Positions 24,080-33,038 of a DNA stretch of 64,000 nucleotides are shown one piece after another (positions within the stretch are counted from its first letter, which is position 1; each line of letters begins with the position of its first letter). Source of the stretch: JAPHSX01 sp041554195 (lineage in GTDB: Bacteria; Pseudomonadota; Gammaproteobacteria; Thiohalomonadales; Thiohalomonadaceae); the NCBI GenBank assembly GCA_041554195.1, contig JBFFMJ010000003.1, positions 248,001 to 312,000 of the forward strand, in the 5' to 3' direction. A program made the translations under genes and the position numbers. A model generated the notes under the pieces. The model saw nothing but the letters and a program-made list of their open reading frames with translations, made no database searches and was not told the origin of the DNA.

Positions 24080-24952
24080 ATGACAAAAGAGGCATTGATT
24101 ATTGAGGTGGGTGAATCTGGCTTTGAACGCTATGTGATTCAGAATTCACAACAGCTTCCGGTGCTGGTGGAGTTTATGGCCGTGTGGTCGGGGCCGTGCA
24201 TTGCGATGTCCAATGTGCTGCACGACCTGGCGGAGGAGTTTGCCGGGCGGTTTGTGTTTGCCAAGGTGGATATTGATGAGCAACCGGAGCTGGCCAGGCT
24301 CTACGGAGTGGAGAATGTCCCGGCACTACGGGTCTTTAACCAGGGTGAGGTGACCTTTGCTGAGGAGGGGCAGTTTCAGGAGCAGGAACTACGCGTACTG
24401 TTGAAGGGCATGGGTATCTTCCACCAGTCCGATGAGCTGCGCGAGCAGGCACGCGTCAAACACCTGGCTGGCGAGACCGGTGATGCTATCGTGCTGATGT
24501 CTCAGGCGATCAAGATGGAACCAGCGAACACCCGTGTGGCGATGGATATGGTGCAGATATTTATCGACATCGGTGAGCTGGAGCAGGCCAAGGCCCTGTT
24601 TAATAAACTACCGGATCGCGACAAAGAGACCGAGATGGGAAAGTCGCTAATAGGGCAACTCAGCTTTGCCGATCTGGCGGCCAAGACCGAGGGTCTGGCA
24701 CGACTCCAGGCAAAACTTGCGCTGAATAGTGGTGACCACGATGCACGCTTTGATCTGGCCATCTGTCTGGTTGCCGGCTATGAGTACAACGCTGCGATTG
24801 ATCACTTATTTGCGATCCTTGAAGCGGACCCCGGTTTCAGGGAGGGGGCGGCGAAAGAGATGATTATCGCCATAACCAATATGCTGGCACCCAATGATAA
24901 TGAGCAGGCCACGGCCTACCGGCAGCGACTGGCGAATTTACTGGCCGGGTAG
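24080..24952 (+). CDS. CnoX (YbbN)-like thioredoxin-TPR protein
   Basis: 290 residues. An N-terminal thioredoxin domain (residues 1-110) has the active site as WSGPC: the first Cys is Ser, leaving S-x-x-C, the same state as E. coli CnoX/YbbN. The rest is helical repeats (VLMSQAIKMEPANTRVAMDM, LARLQAKLALNSGDHDARFD, YEYNAAIDHLFAILEADPGF) of TPR type. In E. coli this family is a chaperedoxin that protects GroEL and DnaK substrates during oxidative stress. Placement between Bcp and Tpx fits. Confidence 0.85.
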   Translation: MTKEALIIEVGESGFERYVIQNSQQLPVLVEFMAVWSGPCIAMSNVLHDLAEEFAGRFVFAKVDIDEQPELARLYGVENVPALRVFNQGEVTFAEEGQFQEQELRVLLKGMGIFHQSDELREQARVKHLAGETGDAIVLMSQAIKMEPANTRVAMDMVQIFIDIGELEQAKALFNKLPDRDKETEMGKSLIGQLSFADLAAKTEGLARLQAKLALNSGDHDARFDLAICLVAGYEYNAAIDHLFAILEADPGFREGAAKEMIIAITNMLAPNDNEQATAYRQRLANLLAG

Positions 24953-25173
24953 TTCGCGACCTAAAAAGGTTCGGAGCCCCCAATTCCGGCAGCGCCCCGT
25001 GTTCCCTGGCGATTATCTATGGTAACCATAAGCAAAAGCCCACTTGTGTAGTAGGTTATTAGTGTTTATCCTTCGCGCAACTTTAAAAGTTAACTGAGCA
25101 GCGCAAAGAGTCGTACGCTGGCAGAGAACATACATCAATACAATGCCGCGAACGCGGCAACAGGAGTAGCGAG

Positions 25174-25671
25174 ATGGCCGATATCACCCTTAAAGGTAAC
25201 CCAATCCACACCAATGGTGACCTCCCCGCCGTCGGTAGCGCTGCCCCCGATTTTTCACTGGTTGCCCCCGACCTCTCTGACGCCACGCTGGCCACCTATG
25301 CCGGCAAGAAGAAGCTGCTGAACATCGTTCCCAGCCTCGACACCCCGACCTGTGCCATCTCAACCCAGAAGTTTAACAGCGCAATGGCCGGCAAGAGCGA
25401 TGCCGTTGCCCTGGTGATCTCTGGTGACCTGCCCTTTGCCAGCAAGCGTTTCTGTGGCACTGAGGGTATCGACAACGTTATCTCCCTCTCCATGATGCGC
25501 AGCAAATCTTTCGCCAAGGATTACGGCATGCTGATCACGGATGGCCCTCTGGCAGGCCTGTGCGCTCGCGGTGTTGTCGTGCTCGATGAGAATAATAAGG
25601 TTGTCTACACTCAGCTGGTTCCAGAGATCGCTGAAGAGCCCGATTACGATGCGGCGCTTGCTGCGCTCTAA
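25174..25671 (+). CDS. tpx: Thiol peroxidase Tpx
   Basis: 165 residues, atypical 2-Cys peroxiredoxin. Peroxidatic Cys in PSLDTPTCAISTQKF and resolving Cys in FASKRFCGTEGIDNV are both at the expected spacing. Reduces lipid and alkyl hydroperoxides with thioredoxin. RBS CAGGAGTAGCG precedes ATG. A strong intrinsic terminator follows. Confidence 0.96.
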   Translation: MADITLKGNPIHTNGDLPAVGSAAPDFSLVAPDLSDATLATYAGKKKLLNIVPSLDTPTCAISTQKFNSAMAGKSDAVALVISGDLPFASKRFCGTEGIDNVISLSMMRSKSFAKDYGMLITDGPLAGLCARGVVVLDENNKVVYTQLVPEIAEEPDYDAALAAL

Positions 25672-25685
25672 TTGAGCTAAAGATA

Positions 25686-25728
25686 AAAACCGCCGTAGGG
25701 GGCTTGCTGCTACGGCGGTTTTTTTTGT
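25686..25728 (+). terminator. Intrinsic terminator after tpx
   Basis: Stem AACCGCCGTAG / CTACGGCGGTT with an 11-base loop and a run of eight T. Also has an A-run on the left, so it may act on the opposite strand too. Confidence 0.93.
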
Positions 25729-25853
25729 GAAAAATAATGTGGAGCCTAAATGGAGCAGAGCTCTTAAATAACTTTAATCGACAAACTGAACGAACTCCTC
25801 ATCAAAAAAATTACCCTATCGCGTGGGCAAAAAACCTGCTCACCTTACCTCAT

Positions 25854-27047
25854 TTACACCACCTGCCCCGCACTCCACCCCGACGACCAGGCCCACTGGA
25901 AGTTATAACCGCCCAGCCAGCCCGTCACATCCAGCACCTCGCCGATAAAATAGAGCCCCGGCACCGCCTTGGCCTCCATCGTCTTGGAGGAGACGGCATC
26001 GCAGTCGACCCCGCCGGTAGTGACCTCGGCGGTGCGGTAGCCCTCGGTGCCGTTGGGTTTGATCTGCCACTGCTGTAACAGCGTGATCACCTCCTGCTGC
26101 TGTGCCCTGCTGAGCTGGTTTATCGGCAGCTCGCACAGGGGCGGCGGCAACAGGGCTGTGACCATGCGCTGCGGCAGCCACTTTGCCAGTACGGTCTTGA
26201 GCTGCTGTTTCGGGTGGGCCGCTCTTTCACTCTGCAGTGCCTCGCCAAGGTCGCTGTCGGGTAGCCAGTCGATGGTGATCGCCTCGCCCGGTTGCCAGTA
26301 GGAGGAGATCTGCAGGATCGCCGGGCCGCTGAGGCCGCGGTGGGTGAACAGCACGTTCTCGCGAAAGCTCTGAGCGCCACAGCTGACCCGCGCCTCGACG
26401 GCGATGCCGGAGAGTGGCGACAGCTGCGCCTTGTCCTTCGGTTGCAGGGTGAAGGGAACCAGCCCGGCGCTGGGCGGCCACACCCGGATACCGAACTGCT
26501 CGGCGATCTGATAGCCATACGGTGTCGCCCCCATGGTGGGGATGGAGAGGCCGCCGGTGGCGACCACCAGCGATTCACAGCTGAGCTCGCCCCGGTCGGT
26601 GGCAAGCAGAAAGCCCCCCTCCTCCCTTGGTGTGATCTGCTCGACCGTGGTTTTCAGCCGGATCGCCACCCCGGCCTCACGGCACTCGGCCAGCAGCATG
26701 TCGAGGATATCCTTGGCACTGTCGTCACAGAACAGCTGGCCGTGGTCGCGCTCGTGGTAGGGGATCTGGTACTTCGTCACCAGCTCGATAAAGTGCCACT
26801 GGGTATAACGGCTGAGCGCCGATTTGACGAAGTGGGGGTTGTGCGACAGGTAGTGCTCGGCGCTGATATCGTAGTTGGTGAAGTTGCAGCGCCCGCCGCC
26901 CGACATGCGGATCTTGTTGCCCGCCTTGCGTGCGTGGTCCACCACCACGACCCGCCGCCCGCGCCTACCCGCCTCGCTGGCGCACATCAGCCCCGAGGCG
27001 CCGGCCCCGATCACGATGACATCGGTTTGCTGCTGTGGTGTGGACAT
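25854..27047 (-). CDS. HI0933/YhiN-family FAD-dependent oxidoreductase
   Basis: 397 residues. N-terminal dinucleotide motif VIVIGAGASGLMCASEAGRRG, then the family signature NKIRMSGGGRCNFTN, SCESLVVATGGLSIPTMGATP, and a C-terminal FAD segment GLYFIGEVLDVTGWLGGYNFQWAWSSG. Flavoprotein of unassigned reaction. Divergent from the gene at 27137. Nothing adjacent fixes its pathway. Confidence 0.92.
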   Translation of the reverse strand: MSTPQQQTDVIVIGAGASGLMCASEAGRRGRRVVVVDHARKAGNKIRMSGGGRCNFTNYDISAEHYLSHNPHFVKSALSRYTQWHFIELVTKYQIPYHERDHGQLFCDDSAKDILDMLLAECREAGVAIRLKTTVEQITPREEGGFLLATDRGELSCESLVVATGGLSIPTMGATPYGYQIAEQFGIRVWPPSAGLVPFTLQPKDKAQLSPLSGIAVEARVSCGAQSFRENVLFTHRGLSGPAILQISSYWQPGEAITIDWLPDSDLGEALQSERAAHPKQQLKTVLAKWLPQRMVTALLPPPLCELPINQLSRAQQQEVITLLQQWQIKPNGTEGYRTAEVTTGGVDCDAVSSKTMEAKAVPGLYFIGEVLDVTGWLGGYNFQWAWSSGWSAGQVV

Positions 27048-27136
27048 TAAGGCCGGCTAGTAGCGCGAAGAGGCGAAAGTATACCGGCGGCGGCGGGGCA
27101 CCGCTATAATGGCGCAAATCAATCCGTGGAGTAGTC

Positions 27137-27526
27137 ATGAACGTAGCTGTAATCGATGCCGGCAATTTAAACGAGGATGCCTATTTTCCCTCGCTTAACC
27201 TGAAGAAGTACGCCTGGGTACAGTATCCGCGCGTCGCCGCCGAAGATATTGAAAAGGTGGTGTGGCGTGTCGATGTGATCGTCGCCGCAGCGGCCCCGGT
27301 CGATAAGGCGATGCTCGATAAGGCCTTCAAGATCAGCCTGATCGTGGCGGCGGGTGACTCCACCGACCATATCGACAAGGCCGCTGCCGCCGAGCGCGGC
27401 ATCAAGGTCTGTAATGTGCCGGGCACGGACCCCGCCAACCCCGACGACGAGAAGAAGATCTGTCGCGAGGTGGTCTCGGCGATCAACGCCTTTATCAAGC
27501 AAGAAGACTACAACCGCGTCGCCTAG
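27137..27526 (+). CDS. Stand-alone N-terminal domain of D-2-hydroxyacid dehydrogenase
   Basis: 129 residues. Resembles only the flavodoxin-like substrate half of D-isomer-specific 2-hydroxyacid dehydrogenases (VDVIVAAAAPVDKAMLDKA, ISLIVAAGDSTDHIDKAAAAERGIKVCNVPG). It then ends with a short helix instead of the NAD-binding domain (no GxGxxG). Start and stop are clean and codon use is that of its neighbours, so it looks like a maintained small protein, not a broken gene. Next gene (CopZ-like) starts 14 bp later. A role as regulatory or binding module is inference. Confidence 0.7.
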   Translation: MNVAVIDAGNLNEDAYFPSLNLKKYAWVQYPRVAAEDIEKVVWRVDVIVAAAAPVDKAMLDKAFKISLIVAAGDSTDHIDKAAAAERGIKVCNVPGTDPANPDDEKKICREVVSAINAFIKQEDYNRVA

Positions 27527-27540
27527 GCTCGAATAAACCG

Positions 27541-27969
27541 ATGTCCTGTAACTGCTGTGAGTCCGCCAACAAGCCTCCACAAAAGGTGGCCTGCCCGGCG
27601 TGTCACCAGGCCGCAGAGACGGTGAGCACCACCACCCTGCTACACCAGCTGCGCGCACCCTGGCGGCAGTCGCTCGGCGGGCAGCAGTATTACTTCTGCG
27701 CCCACCCCGGCTGCGAGCTGGTCTACTTTGACAGCGCGGGCAGCCGCTTTGACAGCGCGGCGCTGCGCCAGGCGGTGGGACAGAAATCGACCGCGGCGGC
27801 GCGCACCCTCTGCTACTGCTTCGATATCCGCCACAGTGACCTGGGGGATCGCGCAGCGGCAAAACAGTGCCGTGATTTTGTAATTGAAAAGACCCGCAGT
27901 AAACTGTGCAGCTGCGAGACACACAACCCCTCTGGTCGCTGCTGTCTGCGCGACTTTCCTAAGGAGTAA
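27541..27969 (+). CDS. CopZ-like cysteine-rich Fe-S/zinc protein
   Basis: 142 residues with Cys motifs CNCCES, CPACH, YFCAHPGCELVYF, LCYCFDI and KLCSCETHNPSGRCC. This matches the N-terminal domain of Archaeoglobus CopZ, which binds a [2Fe-2S] cluster and zinc, without the C-terminal heavy-metal-associated domain. Proposed role of the family is copper delivery or redox of copper. Next gene (YajD-like) starts 3 bp after its stop. Confidence 0.8.
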   Translation: MSCNCCESANKPPQKVACPACHQAAETVSTTTLLHQLRAPWRQSLGGQQYYFCAHPGCELVYFDSAGSRFDSAALRQAVGQKSTAAARTLCYCFDIRHSDLGDRAAAKQCRDFVIEKTRSKLCSCETHNPSGRCCLRDFPKE

Positions 27970-27972
27970 ACC

Positions 27973-28368
27973 ATGAGTTCAGGTAAACGCCGCCCCGGTG
28001 ATGCCATCGATACCACCAAGCTGGATGCGGTGGTCGCCAAGGCGCGTCAGGATATCGAAAAACGCGCCGAGGGCTACCGCGAGCAGTCGCTACGCCTGCA
28101 CCCGTGGATCTGCGGACGCTGCAGCCGTGAGTTTGAACGCTCCAACCTGCATGAGCTGACGGTGCATCACAAGGATCACAACCATAACAACAATCCACCC
28201 GATGGCAGCAACTGGGAGAACCTCTGTCTCTACTGCCACGATAATGAGCACCAGCGTTACGAGGAGCATGTTAAGGGCTACGACACTCTGGCCCCGACCA
28301 ATGACAAGCCCGCCACCTTCAACCCCTTTGCCGACCTGGCAAAGTTAATGGACAAGGATGGGGATTAA
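27973..28368 (+). CDS. YajD-family HNH nuclease
   Basis: 131 residues. HNH motif with zinc cysteines: WICGRCSREFERSNLHELTV, VHHKDHNHNNNPPDGSNWEN and LCLYCHDNEHQRYEE. The family is a small cellular HNH nuclease of unknown substrate. RBS AAGGAG before ATG. Overlaps the start of the hybrid kinase gene by 11 bp, so these form one transcription unit from 27137. Confidence 0.9.
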   Translation: MSSGKRRPGDAIDTTKLDAVVAKARQDIEKRAEGYREQSLRLHPWICGRCSREFERSNLHELTVHHKDHNHNNNPPDGSNWENLCLYCHDNEHQRYEEHVKGYDTLAPTNDKPATFNPFADLAKLMDKDGD

Positions 28369-30724
28369 AACGCTACGCCTGACACTCCTGCTGGCCCTGC
28401 TTTTCTGCACCGCCTCTTATGGCACGACAAATCAGGTAGATGTAAGCGCCGAATCGGTCGCCCTGGGTTCCTCGGCGCGGGTGATCCGGGATCAGGATAA
28501 GAGACTCAGCGCCGCACAACTGCTGGCCAACCCTGGACGCTATCGCGGCACCCAGGGTGAGGAGATTAACAGCTTCACCTTCACCGATGCCGCCTACTGG
28601 TTTGTTGTCCGGCTCAACAATCCAGCACCGGCAGCGGTCAGCCGTCTGCTCACCTTCGAGCCCATCTGGCTGGATGATATCCAGGTTACCCTCGCCGCCG
28701 ACGACGGCTCACTGCAGCAGTTTCAGGGCGGTGACGTCCACCCTTTTGAGCAACGCTCCCTGTCGCATCGCAAGCCTAACTTCACCCTCACCCTGCCACC
28801 CGGGGCGAGTCAGCTGCTGGTACGTGTGCAGACGGAGGACCCCTTCGTGGTCAACATGCGGCTATGGCAGCAGAGTGCCTTCTACCAGGCCGACAGTCAT
28901 GAGACGGCCTACCTCGGTCTGGTCTATGGCGTTCTCGGGGCGATGCTGCTCTACAACCTGGCGCTTTTTCTTGCGGTACGGGAGTCGGTCTACGCCGCCT
29001 ACGTCAGCTATGTCTTCATTTTTATACTGTGGCACCTTATCAATAACGGCCTGCCGTATAAGTTGTTATGGCCATCCTCCCCACTGTGGGCCAACTGGTC
29101 ACAGTCCGTCTCGCTCTACCTGATCATGGTGGGGGGTCTCTATTTTGCCATCAACTTTCTGCAGCTGCGTTACCGTATGCCACGCACCTACAGCTGGGCC
29201 ATAAGGATATTGCTTCTGCTCCTTGTCTCTGCTGTTGCGACGAGCCTGGGCGGTTACAAATGGCACGTCACCAGTGCCGTGCTGTGGGTCATCGCCTATA
29301 CCGCGATCGTCATCATTCTGGGGCTGCTATCGCTGCGGGACGGTAACCGGGCGGCACGCTACTTCCTGCCCGCCACCGCGGCGGGCTTCCTCGGCTCGGG
29401 CATCACCGCGCTGGCGGTATCCGGCTTTATTCCCTTCACCTTCTACACCTACCGCGCCGTGGATTTCGGTATGCTGCTTGATGCCGTGCTGCTGTCCATT
29501 GCACTGGCCGATCGCCTGAAGATCGCCCGCAACGAGACCGAGCTGGCACGAAGCGCCCTGTTTGATGCCGTGCAGGAGCACGCACTGGAACTGGAGGCCA
29601 CCGTTGAGCAACGCACCCGGGAGCTGCGCGAAGCCAATGCCACCAAGGACAAATTCTTTTCCATCATCGCCCACGACCTGCGCGGCCCGCTGGGTAGCCT
29701 GGCACTGTTTTATAACGACATTGTGAAGAGCGCCGGGGATTTTACCGATGAAATTCTCACCCTCACCCGCGCCACCACCACCAACACCAGCAACCTACTG
29801 GAGCAGTTACTTAGCTGGGCGCGCAGCCAGCGCGGCGAGATCGACTATCACCCGCAGGTCTTCGACCTCAGCCGGTTAACCCCGGAGATAGAACAGCTGT
29901 TTGCAAGCCAGGCCAGCGCCAAGCAGCTCCAGCTAGATCTCGCTATCGATGGCCCCTGTTGGGTCTATGCCGACAAGGCAATGGTTCACACCATCCTGCG
30001 CAACCTCACCGGCAACGCCTTAAAATATACCCCGGCTGGAGGGGTCATTAGTGCCGGTCTCACCTGCGACAGTGGCCACTACAAATTCACCATTACCGAT
30101 AACGGCATCGGCATCGCTAAGGCGGTACAGCAAAGCCTGTTTCGTCTCGACGAGAAACCACAATCTCTGCCCGGCACCGACAACGAAACCGGAAGCGGGC
30201 TGGGGCTGATCCTCTGTAGTGAGTTTGTGCAACGCAATAACGGCACCATTGGCGTCACCAGCGAGCCGGGGGAAGGGGCGAGCTTCTGGTTCACCCTGCC
30301 CAGGGCCAGCACACAGGATATCCAGCAGCCGGATACCCCGCATGAGCTACAGAGGGCACTCACTATTCTGCTAGTCGACGATCAGCAGATCAGCCGTGAG
30401 ACCGTCAGCCAAATGCTCCAGGCGATGCAACATAAGGTATACATTGCGCGGAACGGTGCCGAGGCGGTGCAGCTGGCCGCTGACAGGCGGTTTGACCTCA
30501 TCCTGATGGATATCGACATGCCCGGACTAAATGGCATTGAGGCGACCCGGCTGATCCGTGCCACTAACCACAGGCACACGATTATCGCCTTCTCCTCCTA
30601 CTTCAGCACGGAGATAAAACAGCTGGCGCAGGGCGATATCTTTGACGGTTATCTGGAAAAACCGCTCTCCCGGGAGGTGCTTGGCGCGGAGCTGCATCGG
30701 CTCTTCACCACGACCACAGGCTGA
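28358..30724 (+). CDS. Hybrid sensor histidine kinase with 7TMR-DISM input
   Basis: 788 residues. Signal peptide (1-22); periplasmic 7TMR-DISMED2 domain (about 30-175); seven transmembrane helices (about 183-385). Then a coiled linker, HisKA with phospho-acceptor His in FFSIIAHDLRGPLGSLALF (about 438), and an ATPase domain with NLTGNALKYTPAGG, ITDNGIGIAK and GSGLGLILCSEF. A C-terminal receiver (about 665-785) has Asp in LILMDIDMPGLNG and Lys in GYLEKPLSREV. Likely senses a periplasmic carbohydrate-like ligand. No partner regulator is adjacent. Confidence 0.92.
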   Translation: MGIKTLRLTLLLALLFCTASYGTTNQVDVSAESVALGSSARVIRDQDKRLSAAQLLANPGRYRGTQGEEINSFTFTDAAYWFVVRLNNPAPAAVSRLLTFEPIWLDDIQVTLAADDGSLQQFQGGDVHPFEQRSLSHRKPNFTLTLPPGASQLLVRVQTEDPFVVNMRLWQQSAFYQADSHETAYLGLVYGVLGAMLLYNLALFLAVRESVYAAYVSYVFIFILWHLINNGLPYKLLWPSSPLWANWSQSVSLYLIMVGGLYFAINFLQLRYRMPRTYSWAIRILLLLLVSAVATSLGGYKWHVTSAVLWVIAYTAIVIILGLLSLRDGNRAARYFLPATAAGFLGSGITALAVSGFIPFTFYTYRAVDFGMLLDAVLLSIALADRLKIARNETELARSALFDAVQEHALELEATVEQRTRELREANATKDKFFSIIAHDLRGPLGSLALFYNDIVKSAGDFTDEILTLTRATTTNTSNLLEQLLSWARSQRGEIDYHPQVFDLSRLTPEIEQLFASQASAKQLQLDLAIDGPCWVYADKAMVHTILRNLTGNALKYTPAGGVISAGLTCDSGHYKFTITDNGIGIAKAVQQSLFRLDEKPQSLPGTDNETGSGLGLILCSEFVQRNNGTIGVTSEPGEGASFWFTLPRASTQDIQQPDTPHELQRALTILLVDDQQISRETVSQMLQAMQHKVYIARNGAEAVQLAADRRFDLILMDIDMPGLNGIEATRLIRATNHRHTIIAFSSYFSTEIKQLAQGDIFDGYLEKPLSREVLGAELHRLFTTTTG

Positions 30725-30740
30725 TCGTTAAGCCCTGCCA

Positions 30741-31706
30741 CTAGAACTCCATCCAGCGCTCTTTATCGCTGCCGCAGTGCATCGCCTGCTGCAGCTCCTC
30801 TACCGGCAGGCGTACCGGGCAGAGGGTCCAGCGGCGACGATCCCGTCCGTCCAGATCATAAAATACAAATCGTCCTGCCAGCCGGCCCTTGCTGTCGCGC
30901 ATCACACCGCGCATATCGATGGGGAGCTCCTTCTGTTCCAGGCGCAGGTATTGCTCTCTTTCATCGAAAAATTGATTCATCAGGGCACTGTAGTTACCGA
31001 GTGAATACTCCTCATCCAGGGTTTTCAGTTGTCGCCGTATTGCCTGCAGCTTCTCCTCAACTCCGCCTTCTCGTCCGCCGGCACTGTGCCGGTGCGCGGC
31101 GATAATATCGCGCTCTACCTCCAGCTCATGGCGTTGCGCCACCGCTTGCGCAATTTGATCGCGCAGCGACTTAATCAGGCTGTCAAAGAGGTGCGTTTCC
31201 AGCCGCGACCTGAACTCATCCCGATTCGTTGTCGGCAGCATCAGGGTGTGCGCTTCAAAATAGATCATCGTCTGCTGCACATCCGGTTGCACCATATCGC
31301 CGCTGAGCTCACGACCAAATACCGTCTTCTCCCGGCGCCGCATACCCATTAATGCAAAGAGCTCCCCTCCCGCAGGTTTGCCGTGCTCGCGACAGTAGTT
31401 CTTGATCTCCTGACTTTCACGGACCGTGCAGTAGATCCCCTCTGTGCTGGTAAACAGCGCGTGCAGGAGCGGCTGCTGTGCAAAGCGGCTGGGGCTCAGG
31501 TCAATAGGCTCTGGCAGTGAGGCGGCCAGCTGCTTGGCATACTGCATGGCCATGATGATGGCCGGGCGATAGGCGCAGGGGTAGTTTGAAAATGACTTTA
31601 GGCGCGGGTCGATCTGCTCAACGGCACGCGCCACCAGTGACTCGATGCGCGGGTCGAGCGGCGGCGACGAGAGGCGTCCAAGCAGGGTTCGCAGCAGGGT
31701 GAACAT
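30741..31706 (-). CDS. Conserved hypothetical protein
   Basis: 321 residues from ATG 31706 (an in-frame ATG at 31724 would add six). Cytosolic, helix-rich, with a coiled-coil stretch (SLRDQIAQAVAQRHELEVERD). Segments such as FSNYPCAYRPAIIMAMQYA and a C-terminal beta region LAGRFVFYDLDGRDRRRWTL do not match a family I know. It is divergent from nnrS and could share that regulatory region. Function unknown. Confidence 0.65.
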   Translation of the reverse strand: MFTLLRTLLGRLSSPPLDPRIESLVARAVEQIDPRLKSFSNYPCAYRPAIIMAMQYAKQLAASLPEPIDLSPSRFAQQPLLHALFTSTEGIYCTVRESQEIKNYCREHGKPAGGELFALMGMRRREKTVFGRELSGDMVQPDVQQTMIYFEAHTLMLPTTNRDEFRSRLETHLFDSLIKSLRDQIAQAVAQRHELEVERDIIAAHRHSAGGREGGVEEKLQAIRRQLKTLDEEYSLGNYSALMNQFFDEREQYLRLEQKELPIDMRGVMRDSKGRLAGRFVFYDLDGRDRRRWTLCPVRLPVEELQQAMHCGSDKERWMEF

Positions 31707-31748
31707 TGGCTCAATGTACCCCATGCGCTATACCTTGTCAGTCCGCTC

Positions 31749-31762
31749 TTGATGTCGATCAA
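31749..31762. promoter_or_regulatory. FNR/DNR-type box upstream of nnrS
   Basis: TTGATGTCGATCAA, a perfect TTGAT-N4-ATCAA match for the FNR/ANR/DNR family of oxygen- or NO-sensing regulators. Its centre is about 43 bp before the nnrS ATG. The site could serve either nnrS or the divergent gene. Confidence 0.8.
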
Positions 31763-31798
31763 GGTAGACTTGCCCCAATCTCTAGAGACTCGCCCCCT

Positions 31799-32992
31799 AT
31801 GCTGCATATAGAACAACCGACCACCTATCGCTACGCCCTGGATCACCTGGGATTCCGCCCCTTCTTCCTGCTCGCCTCGCTGTTTGCTGTGGTCTCGGTA
31901 GCGCTGTGGGCCTGGCTCTACCGCACCGGTGGTCACCTGCCGGTGCGCGAGCTCTCCGCGATGAGCTGGCATGCCCATGAGATGATCTACGGCTACGCGC
32001 TGGCGGTGATCGCCGGCTTCCTGCTGACGGCGGTGCGCAACTGGACCAGCGTGCAGACGCTGCACGGCAAGCCGCTGCTGCTCCTTGCCCTGATCTGGCT
32101 GCAGGCGCGGGTGATGCCCTTTATCGCGCACCCCGACGCCCTGACCGCGATGGCGCTGCTCGATATTCTCTTTTCGGTCTGGCTCTGCTGGGAGATCTTC
32201 ACACCTATCTACCGGGTTAAGCAGTGGCAGCACCTGGGGATCTGGGCCAAGCTAATGCTGCTGCTGCTGGGCCAGTGTTTCTTCTACCTCGGTCTTTTCG
32301 GTGTGCTGGAAAATGGCGTGCAGTGGGGGCTCTATACCGGCCTTTACATCGTCGTCTCGCTGGTGCTGCTGATGGGTCGCCGGGTGATCCCCTTCTTTAT
32401 TGAGAAGGGGGTCGGCAGCCCGGTCACCCTGATCAACTACCGCTGGGTCGACCTGAGCTCACTGGTACTGATGCTACTGCTGTGGCTGTTTGCGGTCTTT
32501 GTCGAAAACAGGCTGCCACTTGCCATTACCGGTTTTGCCCTCTTCGCCATCCACTCGGTGCGGCTGTGGGGCTGGTATGCCAAGGGGATGTGGAGCAAGC
32601 CACTGGTGTGGGTGCTCTACGTGGCCTACGCCTGGCTGGCGGTCGGTTTTCTGATGACGGCCCTGGGGGCTGTCGGCACCCTCTCACCGCTGCTCGGGGT
32701 TCACGCCCTGGCCTACGGCGGGGTCGGCATGCTCACCCTCGGCATGATGGCGCGGGTGGCTCTGGGCCATACCGGGCGCAATGTCTTTGACCCACCCAGA
32801 GCGCTGGTGCCGATCTTCGCCCTGCTGTTTGCCGGTGCCGTGGTGCGGGTGCTGCTGCCGCTGCTGTTCCCGGCCCACTATGCCGATCTCATCCTTCTCG
32901 CACAGCTACTGTGGATCGCCGCCTTCGCCCCCTTTGCCTTTATCTACGCGCCGATGCTGGTGAAACCGCGCATTGATGGCTCTTACGGCTAA
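31799..32992 (+). CDS. nnrS: NnrS family haem-copper membrane protein
   Basis: 397 residues from ATG 31799. Twelve hydrophobic helices. Conserved start RYALDHLGFRPFFLLASLFA, then SAMSWHAHEMIYGYALAVIA and ARVALGHTGRNVFDP carry the His residues typical of the family. NnrS protects against nitric oxide stress in denitrifiers and is regulated by NO-responsive FNR/DNR proteins, in agreement with the perfect box upstream. Confidence 0.93.
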   Translation: MLHIEQPTTYRYALDHLGFRPFFLLASLFAVVSVALWAWLYRTGGHLPVRELSAMSWHAHEMIYGYALAVIAGFLLTAVRNWTSVQTLHGKPLLLLALIWLQARVMPFIAHPDALTAMALLDILFSVWLCWEIFTPIYRVKQWQHLGIWAKLMLLLLGQCFFYLGLFGVLENGVQWGLYTGLYIVVSLVLLMGRRVIPFFIEKGVGSPVTLINYRWVDLSSLVLMLLLWLFAVFVENRLPLAITGFALFAIHSVRLWGWYAKGMWSKPLVWVLYVAYAWLAVGFLMTALGAVGTLSPLLGVHALAYGGVGMLTLGMMARVALGHTGRNVFDPPRALVPIFALLFAGAVVRVLLPLLFPAHYADLILLAQLLWIAAFAPFAFIYAPMLVKPRIDGSYG

Positions 32993-33038
32993 ACAAGGGT
33001 TTGAACCTGCAAGCAGTTAGGGCAATACTAATCGCCCT

